IMG/VR virus record: IMGVR_UViG_3300042463_000571
Location: 1-30,253 of that record
Origin: a virus
Reading direction: 5' to 3' (one strand)
Length of the DNA stretch: 30,253 bases
The notes below the pieces were generated by a model. That model saw only the letters and a program-made list of their open reading frames with translations. It was not told the origin of the DNA and did not search any database. Position 1 is the first letter of the stretch. Each line of letters begins with the position of its first letter. The translations under genes were made by a program, and so were the position numbers. Positions 14,159 to 21,929 of the stretch are shown here, piece after piece.

Positions 14159-14336
14159 TTTGTTTACGCTCTCTACGTTGTCTAGCCCATTCATTGAGAA
14201 TTTTAGTTTCGCGAATTTGCTTTAATTCTTTTCGCTTCGTTCTTGCAGATTCGCTTCGCAACAATCTATTGGCTTTTGCTGTATTTTTAATTAGTTCGAG
14301 TTCTTCGAACGATACGGTTTCATCTTCAAACTGCAT
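14133..14336 (-). CDS. Small, highly basic helical protein
   Basis: A 67-residue protein: an acidic start (MQFEDETVSFEELELI) followed by a strongly Arg/Lys-rich helical region, ANRLLRSESARTKRKELKQ and later WARQRRERKQNAKQ. The composition suggests nucleic-acid binding, but no family is recognised. The ribosome site AAGGAGA 6 nt before ATG 14336 is excellent. It is the first gene after the early promoter at 14371-14398 and leads the operon containing the AbrB-like protein, bilin reductase and phosphoesterase. Confidence 0.7.
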   Translation of the reverse strand: MQFEDETVSFEELELIKNTAKANRLLRSESARTKRKELKQIRETKILNEWARQRRERKQNAKQNHNT

Positions 14337-14370
14337 AAGATTTCTCCTTATTTTATTGTCCCATATAAAG

Positions 14371-14398
14371 ATTATATACTAGTGTGTGAGTGTGTCAA
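14371..14398 (-). promoter_or_regulatory. Perfect-box early sigma70 promoter for the bilin reductase operon
   Basis: TTGACA (14398-14393, minus), a 16-bp spacer and TATAAT (14376-14371). It lies in the 69-bp gap between heme oxygenase and the small basic gene. Confidence 0.88.
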
Positions 14399-14405
14399 CA
14401 AAAAA

Positions 14406-14960
14406 TTATTCTTTGATTTCCAGAGATAATTCATCAAACAATTTTGATGCAAAATCAAAACAGATTTTTGCTTCATCGGCCATGTCATCATTAAGTAGTT
14501 TTCTAAATTCTTCAATTAGAACTTTAGTATCACCGTCAAATTCATACATAATCCCATTACCTGGAATCTTTTTCTTAATCATTTGGCCACCATGCAACTC
14601 ACCAAAATGGCGAACATACATATGAGCTAGTAGAGATTGGTTGTCATTTTTTTCCGCAAGCGCAGTAACATGAGCAGCATATTCATCAACAGATGGCGGG
14701 AATTTACCGTCTGGTTCAAAACCAAACAATGTTTCTAACTCGCGAATATCTTGAAAAATACGAGGCGCTCTCTTAATAGAGTTTAAGTTTACTGGGATTT
14801 TTGTATGTTTTTCTAGAACTGCATAGTTCATATATTGACATGTGAGAAACTTGTGGTAAAGTTTTGGATCAATTTTACCACCCATTAGTTCTCTAGCAAA
14901 AGCTCTGCGTTCAGCAGATTGATGGTGAGCCCAAGTAAGCTCTTTTAATTTATTCGACAT
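14406..14960 (-). CDS. ho1: Heme oxygenase
   Basis: A 184-residue soluble heme oxygenase, which opens heme to biliverdin IXalpha, CO and iron using ferredoxin-type electrons. The proximal helix is LKELTWAHHQSAERRAFARELMGG; by the A-H-x-x-A-E pattern His13 is the heme ligand. The distal helix is YVRHFGELHGGQMIKKKIPG, matching the G-D-L-S-G-G-Q block of HO-1 with Ser replaced by His. It is shorter than the roughly 240-residue cyanobacterial HO1, a size typical of phage and bacterial enzymes. A very strong ribosome site, GAGGAGG, lies 8 nt before ATG 14960. It is next to the bilin reductase operon but separated from it by a promoter. Confidence 0.92.
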   Translation of the reverse strand: MSNKLKELTWAHHQSAERRAFARELMGGKIDPKLYHKFLTCQYMNYAVLEKHTKIPVNLNSIKRAPRIFQDIRELETLFGFEPDGKFPPSVDEYAAHVTALAEKNDNQSLLAHMYVRHFGELHGGQMIKKKIPGNGIMYEFDGDTKVLIEEFRKLLNDDMADEAKICFDFASKLFDELSLEIKE

Positions 14961-14988
14961 TATGTAACCTCCTCATTGTGCATGAATA

Positions 14989-14996
14989 TATTTATT
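14989..14996 (-). promoter_or_regulatory. Possible late promoter AATAAATA upstream of heme oxygenase
   Basis: AATAAATA on the minus strand, one mismatch from TATAAATA, in the gap between the MazG-like gene and heme oxygenase, about 30 bp before the ATG. Its AT-rich setting makes a chance match possible. Confidence 0.4.
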
Positions 14997-15003
14997 TACG
15001 GAA

Positions 15004-15501
15004 TTAAAAATCTCCGTGATTACCTTTATGAGAAGGTGCAACCCAGTCTGATGGCTTAATCAAATCTGGTAGACCAAACGGGTTAGGGCGTCCTGGTTTA
15101 ACTCCTGTAGATTTGTTCATGTTTGCTTTATAAACATTATCCCATGCTTTATTAGCATCAACATTAAACACATCAAGTGTACCAACAGCAAAAACAGAAA
15201 GATCAATAAGACCATCTACAATTTCTTCTGGATCAGTTTTAGATGCATCACCCATGAAAGCAAATTTACCATCTTCATTAATACCAAGATCAAGATCTGC
15301 AGCATTTGCAGTTTCAAGCAATTCTTCTAGGCACATATTCAAACGGAAAGTAAGATAATTTGCCATAAGTTCTTTATTGCTTTTATTGGCTTCGAACCAT
15401 TCTTTAACACCAAATTTGTGGTGCATTGCATTAATGTCGTTCGCCCAATTTTTGTTACGCGACATGTTGATCTTGCTAAGATCTGTAGCCCAATTTTCCA
15501 T
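15004..15501 (-). CDS. MazG-like nucleotide pyrophosphohydrolase
   Basis: A 165-residue all-alpha NTP-PPase superfamily protein. The two metal-binding helices are visible: FRLNMCLEELLETANAA with Glu59/Glu60 and Glu63, and PEEIVDGLIDLSVFAVGTLD with Glu93 and Asp96, i.e. EExxE and ExxD. The following AWDNVYKANMNKSTG matches the usual family segment (W..V..SNMSK). These enzymes hydrolyse (d)NTPs or alarmones to monophosphates; phage versions are thought to tune nucleotide pools or host physiology. AAGGATATATC precedes ATG 15501, and an early promoter lies at 15539-15567. The exact substrate is not readable. Confidence 0.8.
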   Translation of the reverse strand: MENWATDLSKINMSRNKNWANDINAMHHKFGVKEWFEANKSNKELMANYLTFRLNMCLEELLETANAADLDLGINEDGKFAFMGDASKTDPEEIVDGLIDLSVFAVGTLDVFNVDANKAWDNVYKANMNKSTGVKPGRPNPFGLPDLIKPSDWVAPSHKGNHGDF

Positions 15502-15538
15502 GATATATCCTTACTTTAAAATATGTAGCTTATGATCT

Positions 15539-15567
15539 ATAATAACACAAGCTATACGTAATGTCAA
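15539..15567 (-). promoter_or_regulatory. Early sigma70-type promoter for the MazG-like gene
   Basis: TTGACA (15567-15562, minus), a 17-bp spacer and TATTAT (15544-15539) with a TGT extension. It sits in the gap after the gene 43 stop at 15572. Confidence 0.85.
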
Positions 15568-15571
15568 CTTG

Positions 15572-18112
15572 TTAGACAAAGAAATCGTCAAGTGTTGAAA
15601 TTTTTACTGCAGACCAACCAACAGCTTCGAGAATCGATTGTAACGGACTAAGAAACACTTTTTCGAATTGTGTTTCGTAGTCAATGTATTTTTCAAGCGC
15701 AAACTCTTTTGGTAACACGCCTGGAAATGCGATAATGTTTTCACGAATAGGGTTTGGAGTTTTAAGATGAACATACTTAACTTTATCACCACCAACAACA
15801 GACCTAAACTTTTTATCTAGACCTTTTTGCTTGAGATGGTTGTTGTACAAAATAGCACCACGAACGTGCATTGGACAACCCTTCTTGTAACCGTTTGTAC
15901 GATCAATATACTTGTCAATGTTGTCTGTGCCAGAGTTACGACCAATATCTTCAGCGGTTAACTTAAAGAATTCCTGTCGGAAGTCTTCAATAAACTGCTG
16001 AACAGCCTGTTCGTCTTGATTCATAATAACTTTAAAAGAGTCTTTAAGTTTATCGCGGCATACTTCTGGAGTAGAAGAACGAACTGATTCGAGACCTGTT
16101 ACAGAAATTTTTGGAGTATCGTAATGAACGCCTTCTGAGTTAAGAGTATTCATAATGTAACGCTTTTTAGCAATGAATACTGTTTTATCAGTAATCTTTT
16201 CACGCTTCATCGACATTGCTTGCCGATATGCACCCATCTTTTCAGCAAGCTCAACATAGCCAGCTTCGATGATACCTTCGATTTTCATTTTGCAAACTTT
16301 ATCGAGAAACTCTTCACCTTTAGAACGCTCAACATCAACTGTACCAAACGAAGCTTTAATAACACCAGACATATCAACATAGATAGAATCGGTGTCGATG
16401 TACATGATGTAATCTTTATTTTCTGTTTTAAGCAACTTATTCAAGTACGTATTAACAGATTTTTCAGCATAACGAATAGAAAGTTGACCTGATGTTGTGA
16501 TTGCTTCAGCCATGTCGTTAATGTAATACAAGAAGTAAATGTTAGCTGTTGCACCATACAACGAGTTCATCGCAATCTTAATAGCCATTTGCTGATTATG
16601 CAAGTTGTTAGCTTCGCGCTTTAGATTTTCTTTTTCGCGAGGATCTTTTGTGTTCTCAAGTTCTTGTTCAACCTTCAACATCTTCTTTTTAATCACAGAA
16701 CGATTGCCATAGTATTCATCAATGATCTCAGGAATAACACCTTTAAATTCATTTGTGAAACATGCACCATTTGCACAAACAGACATTGACTTATCTGTGT
16801 TTTGGAATTTGTCAGCAAGCACCATTTCTTGTGTTACGTATTGACGTTCGTTTTCCAAATAAGTTTCTGGAGACATGTTGTATTGCAGCATCAAGTGTGG
16901 ATACAGTGAGTTCAAATCGAATGATACAACCCAAGGATGCATACCAACTTTTGGATCTTTAACATAGCCGCCGACAAGGTCACCAGCTCGCTGACCAGGA
17001 CCACCTTTGATAGGAGGAACACGACCAGCTTTAATGAGTCTACGATACAGGGTTGTTTCCCAGATACCAACAGTACCAAATGCATCATTGAAATTAACAC
17101 CACCACCATAAGCAACAGTCATAACAAGAGAAAGCAAACCGGTTTCATCTTCAAAACGCTGAATAAGCCAAGTATCTTTAAGGTTGTAGTCCAAATACAA
17201 TTGCGGATTTTGTTCGTACAATTCTGTAAGTGTACCGTACTCAGAGTAATCAAGTTTCTTTTCACCAAGCACAACATTAGCAATGTGATCAAGCTTATAA
17301 GATTCTTGTGGGCCGTATTTGTAGCCAAACTTCTTGAACGCATCCATGTAGTCAACAACTGCAACACCACTAATTTCATAAGTGTTTTGCATCTTACCAA
17401 AGAATTCACGACCATGCTGACGAAGATTGCGCCACGGCGAAAGATCTTTAATCCACTCTTCACCAAACAAACTACGCATACGAGTAATGATGTATTGAAT
17501 ATCGAAGTACTCTACGTTCCAGCCTGTAACGATATCTGGATAGTCGCTCATCCAAAGTTGTTTGAATTTGCGAAGCAACTCTTCTTCTGAATCAAATTTT
17601 GTAAAGTCAATATCAGAAGGATCGATGTTCAACAGCGTTTTAGTTTTATCGTAGTCTTTACGACCGAGCAAATGATAGACGCTGGTCTTTGAAGACTTAT
17701 AAGCAATAGAAGTAATTTCTTTATCAGCAGTATCCATATTAGGATAGCCGTTGCTAATATCAACCTCGATATCGAAAGACACAATGTTAACTTTAGTAAC
17801 ATCGTAATCTATAGCATCGGGATATTGCTCTTGAATAAATTGAGCTACGTAGTTAGTACTACCAGCAATTTCAAAGCCGTGCACATCTTTGTATTGTTCA
17901 ATCCAATCTTTTGCGTCTTTCATCGAATCCATTTGAATAGGATTCATAGGACGATTGTTAATCAAAGAACGATATTTAGATGCAGTGTCTTTGCTTCCAA
18001 CAAACAAGGTAGGACAATACTTAACTTTGCGCTCAAAACGTTTACCGTTTTCGTAACCGCGCCAAAGGATGCTGTTGCCAAACCGCTCAACAGACGTGTA
18101 AAAACTAGACAT
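15572..18112 (-). CDS. 43: gp43, family B replicative DNA polymerase
   Basis: An 846-residue polymerase with proofreading exonuclease. Exo I is VSFDIEVD with Asp114 and Glu116; Exo II is GWNVEYFDIQYI with Asp204; Exo III is YNLKDTWL with Asp313. Polymerase motif A is SFDLNSLYPHL (Asp399), motif B is AIKIAMNSLYGA at 510-521, and motif C is YIDTDSIY with Asp573 and Asp575. The C-terminal STLDDFFV matches the sliding-clamp-binding peptide. It is shorter than T4 gp43 (898). ATG 18112 follows AAGGTTTATT, and an early promoter lies just upstream. No intein or frameshift is visible. Confidence 0.97.
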   Translation of the reverse strand: MSSFYTSVERFGNSILWRGYENGKRFERKVKYCPTLFVGSKDTASKYRSLINNRPMNPIQMDSMKDAKDWIEQYKDVHGFEIAGSTNYVAQFIQEQYPDAIDYDVTKVNIVSFDIEVDISNGYPNMDTADKEITSIAYKSSKTSVYHLLGRKDYDKTKTLLNIDPSDIDFTKFDSEEELLRKFKQLWMSDYPDIVTGWNVEYFDIQYIITRMRSLFGEEWIKDLSPWRNLRQHGREFFGKMQNTYEISGVAVVDYMDAFKKFGYKYGPQESYKLDHIANVVLGEKKLDYSEYGTLTELYEQNPQLYLDYNLKDTWLIQRFEDETGLLSLVMTVAYGGGVNFNDAFGTVGIWETTLYRRLIKAGRVPPIKGGPGQRAGDLVGGYVKDPKVGMHPWVVSFDLNSLYPHLMLQYNMSPETYLENERQYVTQEMVLADKFQNTDKSMSVCANGACFTNEFKGVIPEIIDEYYGNRSVIKKKMLKVEQELENTKDPREKENLKREANNLHNQQMAIKIAMNSLYGATANIYFLYYINDMAEAITTSGQLSIRYAEKSVNTYLNKLLKTENKDYIMYIDTDSIYVDMSGVIKASFGTVDVERSKGEEFLDKVCKMKIEGIIEAGYVELAEKMGAYRQAMSMKREKITDKTVFIAKKRYIMNTLNSEGVHYDTPKISVTGLESVRSSTPEVCRDKLKDSFKVIMNQDEQAVQQFIEDFRQEFFKLTAEDIGRNSGTDNIDKYIDRTNGYKKGCPMHVRGAILYNNHLKQKGLDKKFRSVVGGDKVKYVHLKTPNPIRENIIAFPGVLPKEFALEKYIDYETQFEKVFLSPLQSILEAVGWSAVKISTLDDFFV

Positions 18113-18141
18113 AATAAACCTTGTGTATCATAATATTAACC

Positions 18142-18170
18142 ATTGTAACATGCAAAACAAGAAGTGTCAA
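18142..18170 (-). promoter_or_regulatory. Early sigma70-type promoter for gene 43
   Basis: TTGACA (18170-18165, minus), a 17-bp spacer and TACAAT (18147-18142) with a TGT extended -10. The start site would lie about 20 bp before the gene 43 ATG. Confidence 0.87.
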
Positions 18171-18395
18171 CTACATTTTACTTTTTAATTCTTCTGTTTT
18201 AATTTCATCGCCTTCACGATCATTAGCTATTTCTGCAGCTAACTGTTGAACTTGACTGAGAAGGTGCTTGCATAAATCTTCATCATATGGATCACCTCCT
18301 CTTGTATCATATCTAAGCCGTTCAGTACGAATTTGAATTGCTTTATCAACCATAACATTTACTTTACGAATAAGATCTTCTACGGTATGCTGCAT
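18171..18395 (-). CDS. Small helical protein of unknown function between genes 46 and 43
   Basis: A 74-residue charged protein, predicted mostly helical: MQHTVEDLIRKVNVMVDKAI, a turn with YDTRGGDPYDE, then HLLSQVQQLAAEIANDREGDE and a Lys/Glu tail. It lies 3 bp after gene 46 and ends exactly where the gene 43 promoter begins. The ribosome site is weak, so it is probably translated by coupling to gene 46. No family is recognised. Confidence 0.65.
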   Translation of the reverse strand: MQHTVEDLIRKVNVMVDKAIQIRTERLRYDTRGGDPYDEDLCKHLLSQVQQLAAEIANDREGDEIKTEELKSKM

Positions 18396-18398
18396 ATT

Positions 18399-20120
18399 TT
18401 ATGTTGCTAAAGCTGCAATTTGACTAAAGTTTTTAACTTTATCGAATTTAATATGAGACATGAATTTATCGCCAAACTGATGTCCACGGTGTGAGATAAC
18501 AAAAATATTATCGTCAGAATTTAAGTTATGTAATGTTTCAATTAACATTTCAATACCAACTCCATCTAATGCACCATCAAGTGTTTCATCAAGAATAAGC
18601 AAATTAGTAGATACTGAATTACGCAACTTAGCAACTGCTCGCCATGATAACATAATAGCTAAAGTAATACGAAGCTTTTCGCCTTCTGAAAACGAAGCAT
18701 ATGAGAATGTATCGCGAAAACGAGATTTAATTACTTCATTAAAGTTTTCATCAAGATTAAATTCAACAAACAAATCAAACGCACCTAAATATTTGTTGAT
18801 AAGTTTGTTCATTATTGGAACATATTGCTTAATGATTTTGGCTTTAATACCGCCGTCTTTAAGCATTGCACCTGTAACTGCAATAACTTCTTTTTCATTA
18901 AATAGATGTGTTTGTCTACGTTCAATATCTTTTAATGTAGTATTATATTCTTCAAGCTTTGTCGTGTCAACTGCTTCGACATCTTCTTCAGCTGCATTCA
19001 ATTCATCTTTAAATGAAATGAGAGCGTTCTTAGACATTTTAATATTAGCACGATGATCAGAACATTTAAGAGCTTTCTGTTTAATTTCTTCTTCTATAGC
19101 AGAAATACGATTGAGGTTAGCTTCGTGTACGTCAATTTTAGCTGACAATTCATCAATTGCAGTTTCAATTTCACTTACTCTTTTACTTTTTTCAGTAATA
19201 ACATTATCTTTAAAAGTATGAGCAATACCTTGTTTACAAGTTGGACAATTATCGTTATCGTGATAGAAAGATAACTCTTTATTAATGCTACGAAGATTAG
19301 ATTGTAATTCTTGTCTTAATGTTTTTGCTTTTTCGTTTTTAGATTTAATAGATGCTTTATCTACACATCTAGTATCAAGCAAAGCTATTTCAGCATCAAT
19401 AATGTCAATAGCAGATTTTTCTTTTTCGATAGTATCAAGATGCTCTTTCATCTTTTCTTTAATCTTATCTACTTCTTTTTCTCTAATTTTGCGAATAGAT
19501 TCGTTATGGTCTTTTGCAGAATCAATGCGAGTTTCAATCAAATCTTTTTGATAACTATTTTCAGTAATGCTTTCTTTATTAGCAACAACTTTTTCTTTTA
19601 GCAAAGTATTCATAGTGCTGAATACTTGAATGTCAAGAAGATCTTCAATAATTTCACGACGGCCTTGTGCAGGTAATTCCATAAAAGGAACATACGTAGC
19701 ACTACCTAGAATAACGATCTGAGTAAAAGATTTATAGTTTAATTTAAGAATGTTTTGTTCAAGATATACTTGATAATCTCGTGCTGCTGCATCTTGATTT
19801 ACCAAATTACCATTCAACAAAATTTCAAAAATGTTTGGTTTTAAACCACGACGAATAAGATATTGCTGTGTTCCAATATTAAATTCTATTTCTACAACCA
19901 AATCTTTTTCGTTGATGGTATTAATAAGTTGTGGCTTATTAATTTTGCGAAAAGCTTTACCATACAACGCAAACGTAATAGCGTCAAGTAGCGTAGATTT
20001 TCCACTGCCATTTGAACCGCTAATAAGAGTGGTTTTGCTTTTATCTAAAAAGATTTCAGTAAATGAATTACCAGACGATAACAAATTCTTGTATCGTATT
20101 TTCTTAAATTGAATTTTCAT
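18399..20120 (-). CDS. 46: gp46, Rad50-like recombination nuclease subunit
   Basis: A 573-residue SMC/Rad50-type ATPase, close in length to T4 gp46 (560). Walker A is GSNGSGKS at 35-42, followed by TLLDAITFALYGKAFR. Two long coiled-coil arms flank a zinc hook NCPTCKQG with Cys292 and Cys295. The ABC signature is SFSEGEKLRITLAIMLSW and Walker B is LLILDETLDGALDG, followed by a switch VISHR. With gp47 it resects DNA ends for recombination-dependent replication and host DNA degradation. Its ATG overlaps the gp47 stop as TAATG. Confidence 0.96.
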   Translation of the reverse strand: MKIQFKKIRYKNLLSSGNSFTEIFLDKSKTTLISGSNGSGKSTLLDAITFALYGKAFRKINKPQLINTINEKDLVVEIEFNIGTQQYLIRRGLKPNIFEILLNGNLVNQDAAARDYQVYLEQNILKLNYKSFTQIVILGSATYVPFMELPAQGRREIIEDLLDIQVFSTMNTLLKEKVVANKESITENSYQKDLIETRIDSAKDHNESIRKIREKEVDKIKEKMKEHLDTIEKEKSAIDIIDAEIALLDTRCVDKASIKSKNEKAKTLRQELQSNLRSINKELSFYHDNDNCPTCKQGIAHTFKDNVITEKSKRVSEIETAIDELSAKIDVHEANLNRISAIEEEIKQKALKCSDHRANIKMSKNALISFKDELNAAEEDVEAVDTTKLEEYNTTLKDIERRQTHLFNEKEVIAVTGAMLKDGGIKAKIIKQYVPIMNKLINKYLGAFDLFVEFNLDENFNEVIKSRFRDTFSYASFSEGEKLRITLAIMLSWRAVAKLRNSVSTNLLILDETLDGALDGVGIEMLIETLHNLNSDDNIFVISHRGHQFGDKFMSHIKFDKVKNFSQIAALAT

Positions 20121-21181
20121 TAAATATTCGAAGCCTCAACGTATAGTTCATCAATCAATTTTTTTATCTGTGCTTTATCAACTTTGGTTTCTAAGCCATC
20201 AATATATGTATGTAAGATGTCTTTAGTATCTTTTGTTTCATCCATAATTTCATTCAAGCCTTCAGATTCCAAGTTAAGTGAATCTTCGACAGTCTTAACA
20301 TCAGCAGCACCAGCATCTGTTAATTTATTTAGGAACAAATCATAGATATACGGGTTTACTCTGTTCTTTACAATAACTTTAATAAATGTATCTTTAAGAT
20401 TGCTTACATCTAAGCTAGCAATATCGTCAATAGTCATATCAGCATCATCGTATTCGATTTTGTGGAAAATAGTATTGGGATTTAAAATCCATTCTAATTC
20501 TCTTGTTTCAGTATCAAGTACTCGGAAACCACGTTTACCTTGATAATCAGACCATGTTAGTTCATAAGGAGAACCAAGATATGAAATATTATTATAAGTG
20601 GAAGGATGGTGAAAGTGTCCAGAATAAACCGCTTGGAAGTTTGTAAACAAATCACTCGTTAAACCAGAGTCGCATAAGTGACCTTTATCCATTTCAAAGC
20701 CTTGAATAGAAAAGTGACCCATGCACATGTCGGCATCTGATGCACGAATAGTTTCTAGTATATCTTTATAATTGCTATTATTAATCCACGGCACCATCAA
20801 AAACTTAGTTGAACCGAGTTGCAACTCTTCACACTTGTTTTCGTAAATATGAAACTTGTCATACTCACGTAAAAGCAAATTCATAGAGTTTACTTCGTTA
20901 GTATTAGTATAATACGTTGTGTGATTACCTACTAGAGCATGATACTCGATACCTCTTTTTGCAATCTGATCAAAGAAGAATTTTTTACCGCGTTCAAGAG
21001 AAATATAGTTAATAAATTTACGGCGGTCAAATGTATCACCCAAATCAAAAATGATTTTAATATCATGTTTATCAATGTGCGGGAAAAATATCTCTGAAAA
21101 GAATCGTTCCTGATGATCTAAAAATAATTTAGCATCACCACGAACACCGATATGCATATCAGTAACAATAGCTATTTTCAA
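20120..21181 (-). CDS. 47: gp47, Mre11-like recombination nuclease subunit
   Basis: A 353-residue two-metal nuclease partner of gp46. Motifs are TDMH (Asp8, His10), FDLGDTFDRR (Asp49), LVGNHTT (Asn86, His87), MGHFSIQG and VYSGHFHHPS. T4 gp47 is 339 residues. The start is TTG 21181-21179, supported by GGAGGAAAAGT upstream and by overlap with the gp55 stop as TTGA; the protein still aligns from its first residue (MKIAIVTDMH). Transcription comes from the gp55 promoter, so sigma factor and nuclease are co-expressed. Confidence 0.95.
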   Translation of the reverse strand: MKIAIVTDMHIGVRGDAKLFLDHQERFFSEIFFPHIDKHDIKIIFDLGDTFDRRKFINYISLERGKKFFFDQIAKRGIEYHALVGNHTTYYTNTNEVNSMNLLLREYDKFHIYENKCEELQLGSTKFLMVPWINNSNYKDILETIRASDADMCMGHFSIQGFEMDKGHLCDSGLTSDLFTNFQAVYSGHFHHPSTYNNISYLGSPYELTWSDYQGKRGFRVLDTETRELEWILNPNTIFHKIEYDDADMTIDDIASLDVSNLKDTFIKVIVKNRVNPYIYDLFLNKLTDAGAADVKTVEDSLNLESEGLNEIMDETKDTKDILHTYIDGLETKVDKAQIKKLIDELYVEASNI

Positions 21182-21792
21182 ACTTTTCCTCCGTCGTCTT
21201 CATCAATAATAATATCAGCAATAATAACTTCATCAATAACTTCGTCAATAGTAATATCTTCATCGTCAATATCAATTGATTCTTTTTTCTTTGCTTTATC
21301 TTTTTCGATTTTTTCTTCAAAATCTTTAATAAAGTCGTTCATATATTCTGCTGATGTAGTCAAGTGAACAGTTAAATCTTCACCTGTGTATGTACCACCA
21401 GTAGCAAGTAAATGTTGCGAAGATTTAAATCTGATGTACATTTGTTTCTTTTCTTTAGCAATCCTGCGTAAGAAAGCATACCAAATAATCTGTGTAAAAT
21501 AAGCAAACGGGTTCTGAGATTTTTCTGCATTAAAATTATGAATGTACAATAGGCAGTTTTCAATACCGTCTGAAATCATGTCTTCTTTATACGAATAGCC
21601 AGAAAAGTTTGGCTTTGTCGCTAGTCGAGTACCAATCTGAAAAATACAACGACCAATATAATCAGGTACACGTGGTCGTTCATCTCCTGCATCATCAGCT
21701 TCGATACAGTCTTTTTTGTATTGTACGAGCGCATCAAGAAGATCCTTGTTGTTAACGTAATTGCGGGGTGCTCGTGTTGGTTTGTCAATCAT
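21178..21792 (-). CDS. 55: gp55, late-gene sigma factor
   Basis: A 204-residue divergent sigma70-family factor that directs host RNA polymerase to TATAAATA late promoters. It aligns from memory with T4 gp55: NYVNNKDLLDAL (T4 NYVNNKELLQAI), FSGYSYKEDMISDGIE (T4 FSGYTQSWKQEMIADGIE), HNFNAEKSQNPFAYFTQIIWYAFLRRIAKEKK (T4 [32 protein letters not shown]). The C-terminal third is unusually rich in Asp, Glu and Ile (SIDIDDEDITIDEVIDEVII), and the clamp-binding tail is not obvious. AAGGAGTATTTAA precedes ATG 21792. Its early promoter is at 21823-21851. Confidence 0.95.
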   Translation of the reverse strand: MIDKPTRAPRNYVNNKDLLDALVQYKKDCIEADDAGDERPRVPDYIGRCIFQIGTRLATKPNFSGYSYKEDMISDGIENCLLYIHNFNAEKSQNPFAYFTQIIWYAFLRRIAKEKKQMYIRFKSSQHLLATGGTYTGEDLTVHLTTSAEYMNDFIKDFEEKIEKDKAKKKESIDIDDEDITIDEVIDEVIIADIIIDEDDGGKV

Positions 21793-21822
21793 TTAAATAC
21801 TCCTTATATGCATATTTAGTAT

Positions 21823-21851
21823 ACTGTATCACAATCTTGAAAAAATGTCAA
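21823..21851 (-). promoter_or_regulatory. Early sigma70-type promoter for gene 55
   Basis: TTGACA (21851-21846, minus), a 17-bp spacer and TACAGT (21828-21823) with a TGA extended -10. It is back-to-back with the plus-strand promoter at 21876-21903; the two -35 boxes are 24 bp apart. Confidence 0.82.
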
Positions 21852-21875
21852 CCAGTATTTACACTAAAATAATTG

Positions 21876-21903
21876 TTGACAGTTCTGAGAACCTATGTAT
21901 AAT
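21876..21903 (+). promoter_or_regulatory. Plus-strand early promoter pointing antisense into uvsW
   Basis: TTGACA (21876-21881), a 16-bp spacer and TATAAT (21898-21903) on the plus strand. The expected start, near 21910, is about 20 bp before the uvsW stop codon, so the RNA would run antisense through uvsW. No plausible plus-strand gene follows. Confidence 0.78.
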
Positions 21904-21929
21904 AGCCTTATGGCTTCAGCAATATACTA

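Noticed and set aside
16937-17590. A 217-codon plus-strand open frame opposite gene 43
   Set aside because: It lies entirely antisense to conserved polymerase exonuclease and motif A coding sequence, has no ribosome site or promoter, and its composition (Cys, Ile, Phe-rich) is typical of a shadow frame.
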